Assembly: GCA_900549335.1 (NCBI GenBank)
Contig: UROJ01000040.1
Location: 1 to 9,683, forward strand
DNA: 9,683 nucleotides
Origin: an uncultured Collinsella sp.
GTDB taxonomy: Bacteria; Actinomycetota; Coriobacteriia; Coriobacteriales; Coriobacteriaceae
Direction: 5' to 3'
Part shown: one piece after another, positions 9,588-9,683 of the stretch
Layout of the letters: each line of letters opens with the position of its first letter
Position numbering within the stretch: the first letter of the stretch is position 1
The notes under the pieces: model-generated
Seen by the model: the letters and a program-made list of their open reading frames with translations, nothing else
Database searches by the model: none
What the model was told of the DNA's origin: nothing
Made by a program: the position numbers and the translations under genes

Positions 9588-9660
9588 AGTTGCGGTGGAA
9601 TACGGACTGTTTTGGCTGTCAAAGGCCTTATCTACTCCGTATTCCACCGCAACTTTTTTT
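9588..9660 (+). terminator. Long 19-bp hairpin with a seven-T tail
   Basis: AGTTGCGGTGGAATACGGA (9588-9606) and its perfect complement at 9636-9654 enclose a 29-nt loop containing AGGCCT, and TTTTTTT (9654-9660) follows. It can act as a strong terminator on the + strand. The stem and loop are longer than in the other four terminators here, so it may instead be a copy of a dispersed palindromic repeat or a small RNA end. Nothing else is recognisable in 9534-9587 or 9661-9683. Confidence 0.75.
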
Positions 9661-9683
9661 GGGATGGGCTAGAGACGCTGCAT

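Overview
The window looks like ordinary chromosome from a high-GC gut actinobacterium of class Coriobacteriia, most likely Collinsella or a close relative. This is inferred from the strong C/G-ending codon preference, the feoA-feoA-feoB-Cys-rich gene set and the style of the intergenic hairpins; no rRNA or other marker gene confirms it. All eight supported genes lie on the + strand and none is broken.

Layout. (1) 1-3634, lactose/beta-galactoside unit: three copies of a CAACCGGTTG operator surround a probable promoter, followed by ebgA (GH2 beta-galactosidase, 1002 aa) and the overlapping-signal partner ebgC (151 aa). (2) 3635-5335: a gap filled almost entirely by three consecutive stem-loops, then an APC-superfamily amino-acid permease (GadC/YjeM type) and a strong terminator. 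(3) 5336-6016: a 229-bp intergenic element bounded by long inverted repeats (31 of 36 positions matching), then a stand-alone HPr gene whose residue 46, normally the regulatory serine in low-GC Gram-positives, is Asp; a GGGG/CCCC stem-loop and a terminator follow. (4) 6061-9171, ferrous iron uptake: a 15-bp inverted repeat, two small FeoA proteins, an internal DtxR/IdeR-like iron box, FeoB (775 aa) and a terminator. (5) 9172-9683: a stem-loop, a promoter-proximal 10-mer shared with the feo promoter, a 66-aa FeoB-associated Cys-rich membrane protein, and two more terminator-like hairpins.

How the parts work together: EbgA with EbgC hydrolyses lactose-like sugars in the cytoplasm under a probable LacI-family repressor encoded elsewhere; no sugar transporter is present here. 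FeoA1, FeoA2, FeoB and the Cys-rich protein form a Fe(II) import system, probably under metal-dependent repression. No wholly new gene system was found. The points most worth a second look are the Asp46 HPr, the inverted-repeat element at 5351-5579, the shared GTGGTTAACT motif of the iron genes, and the structured ebgC-permease gap.
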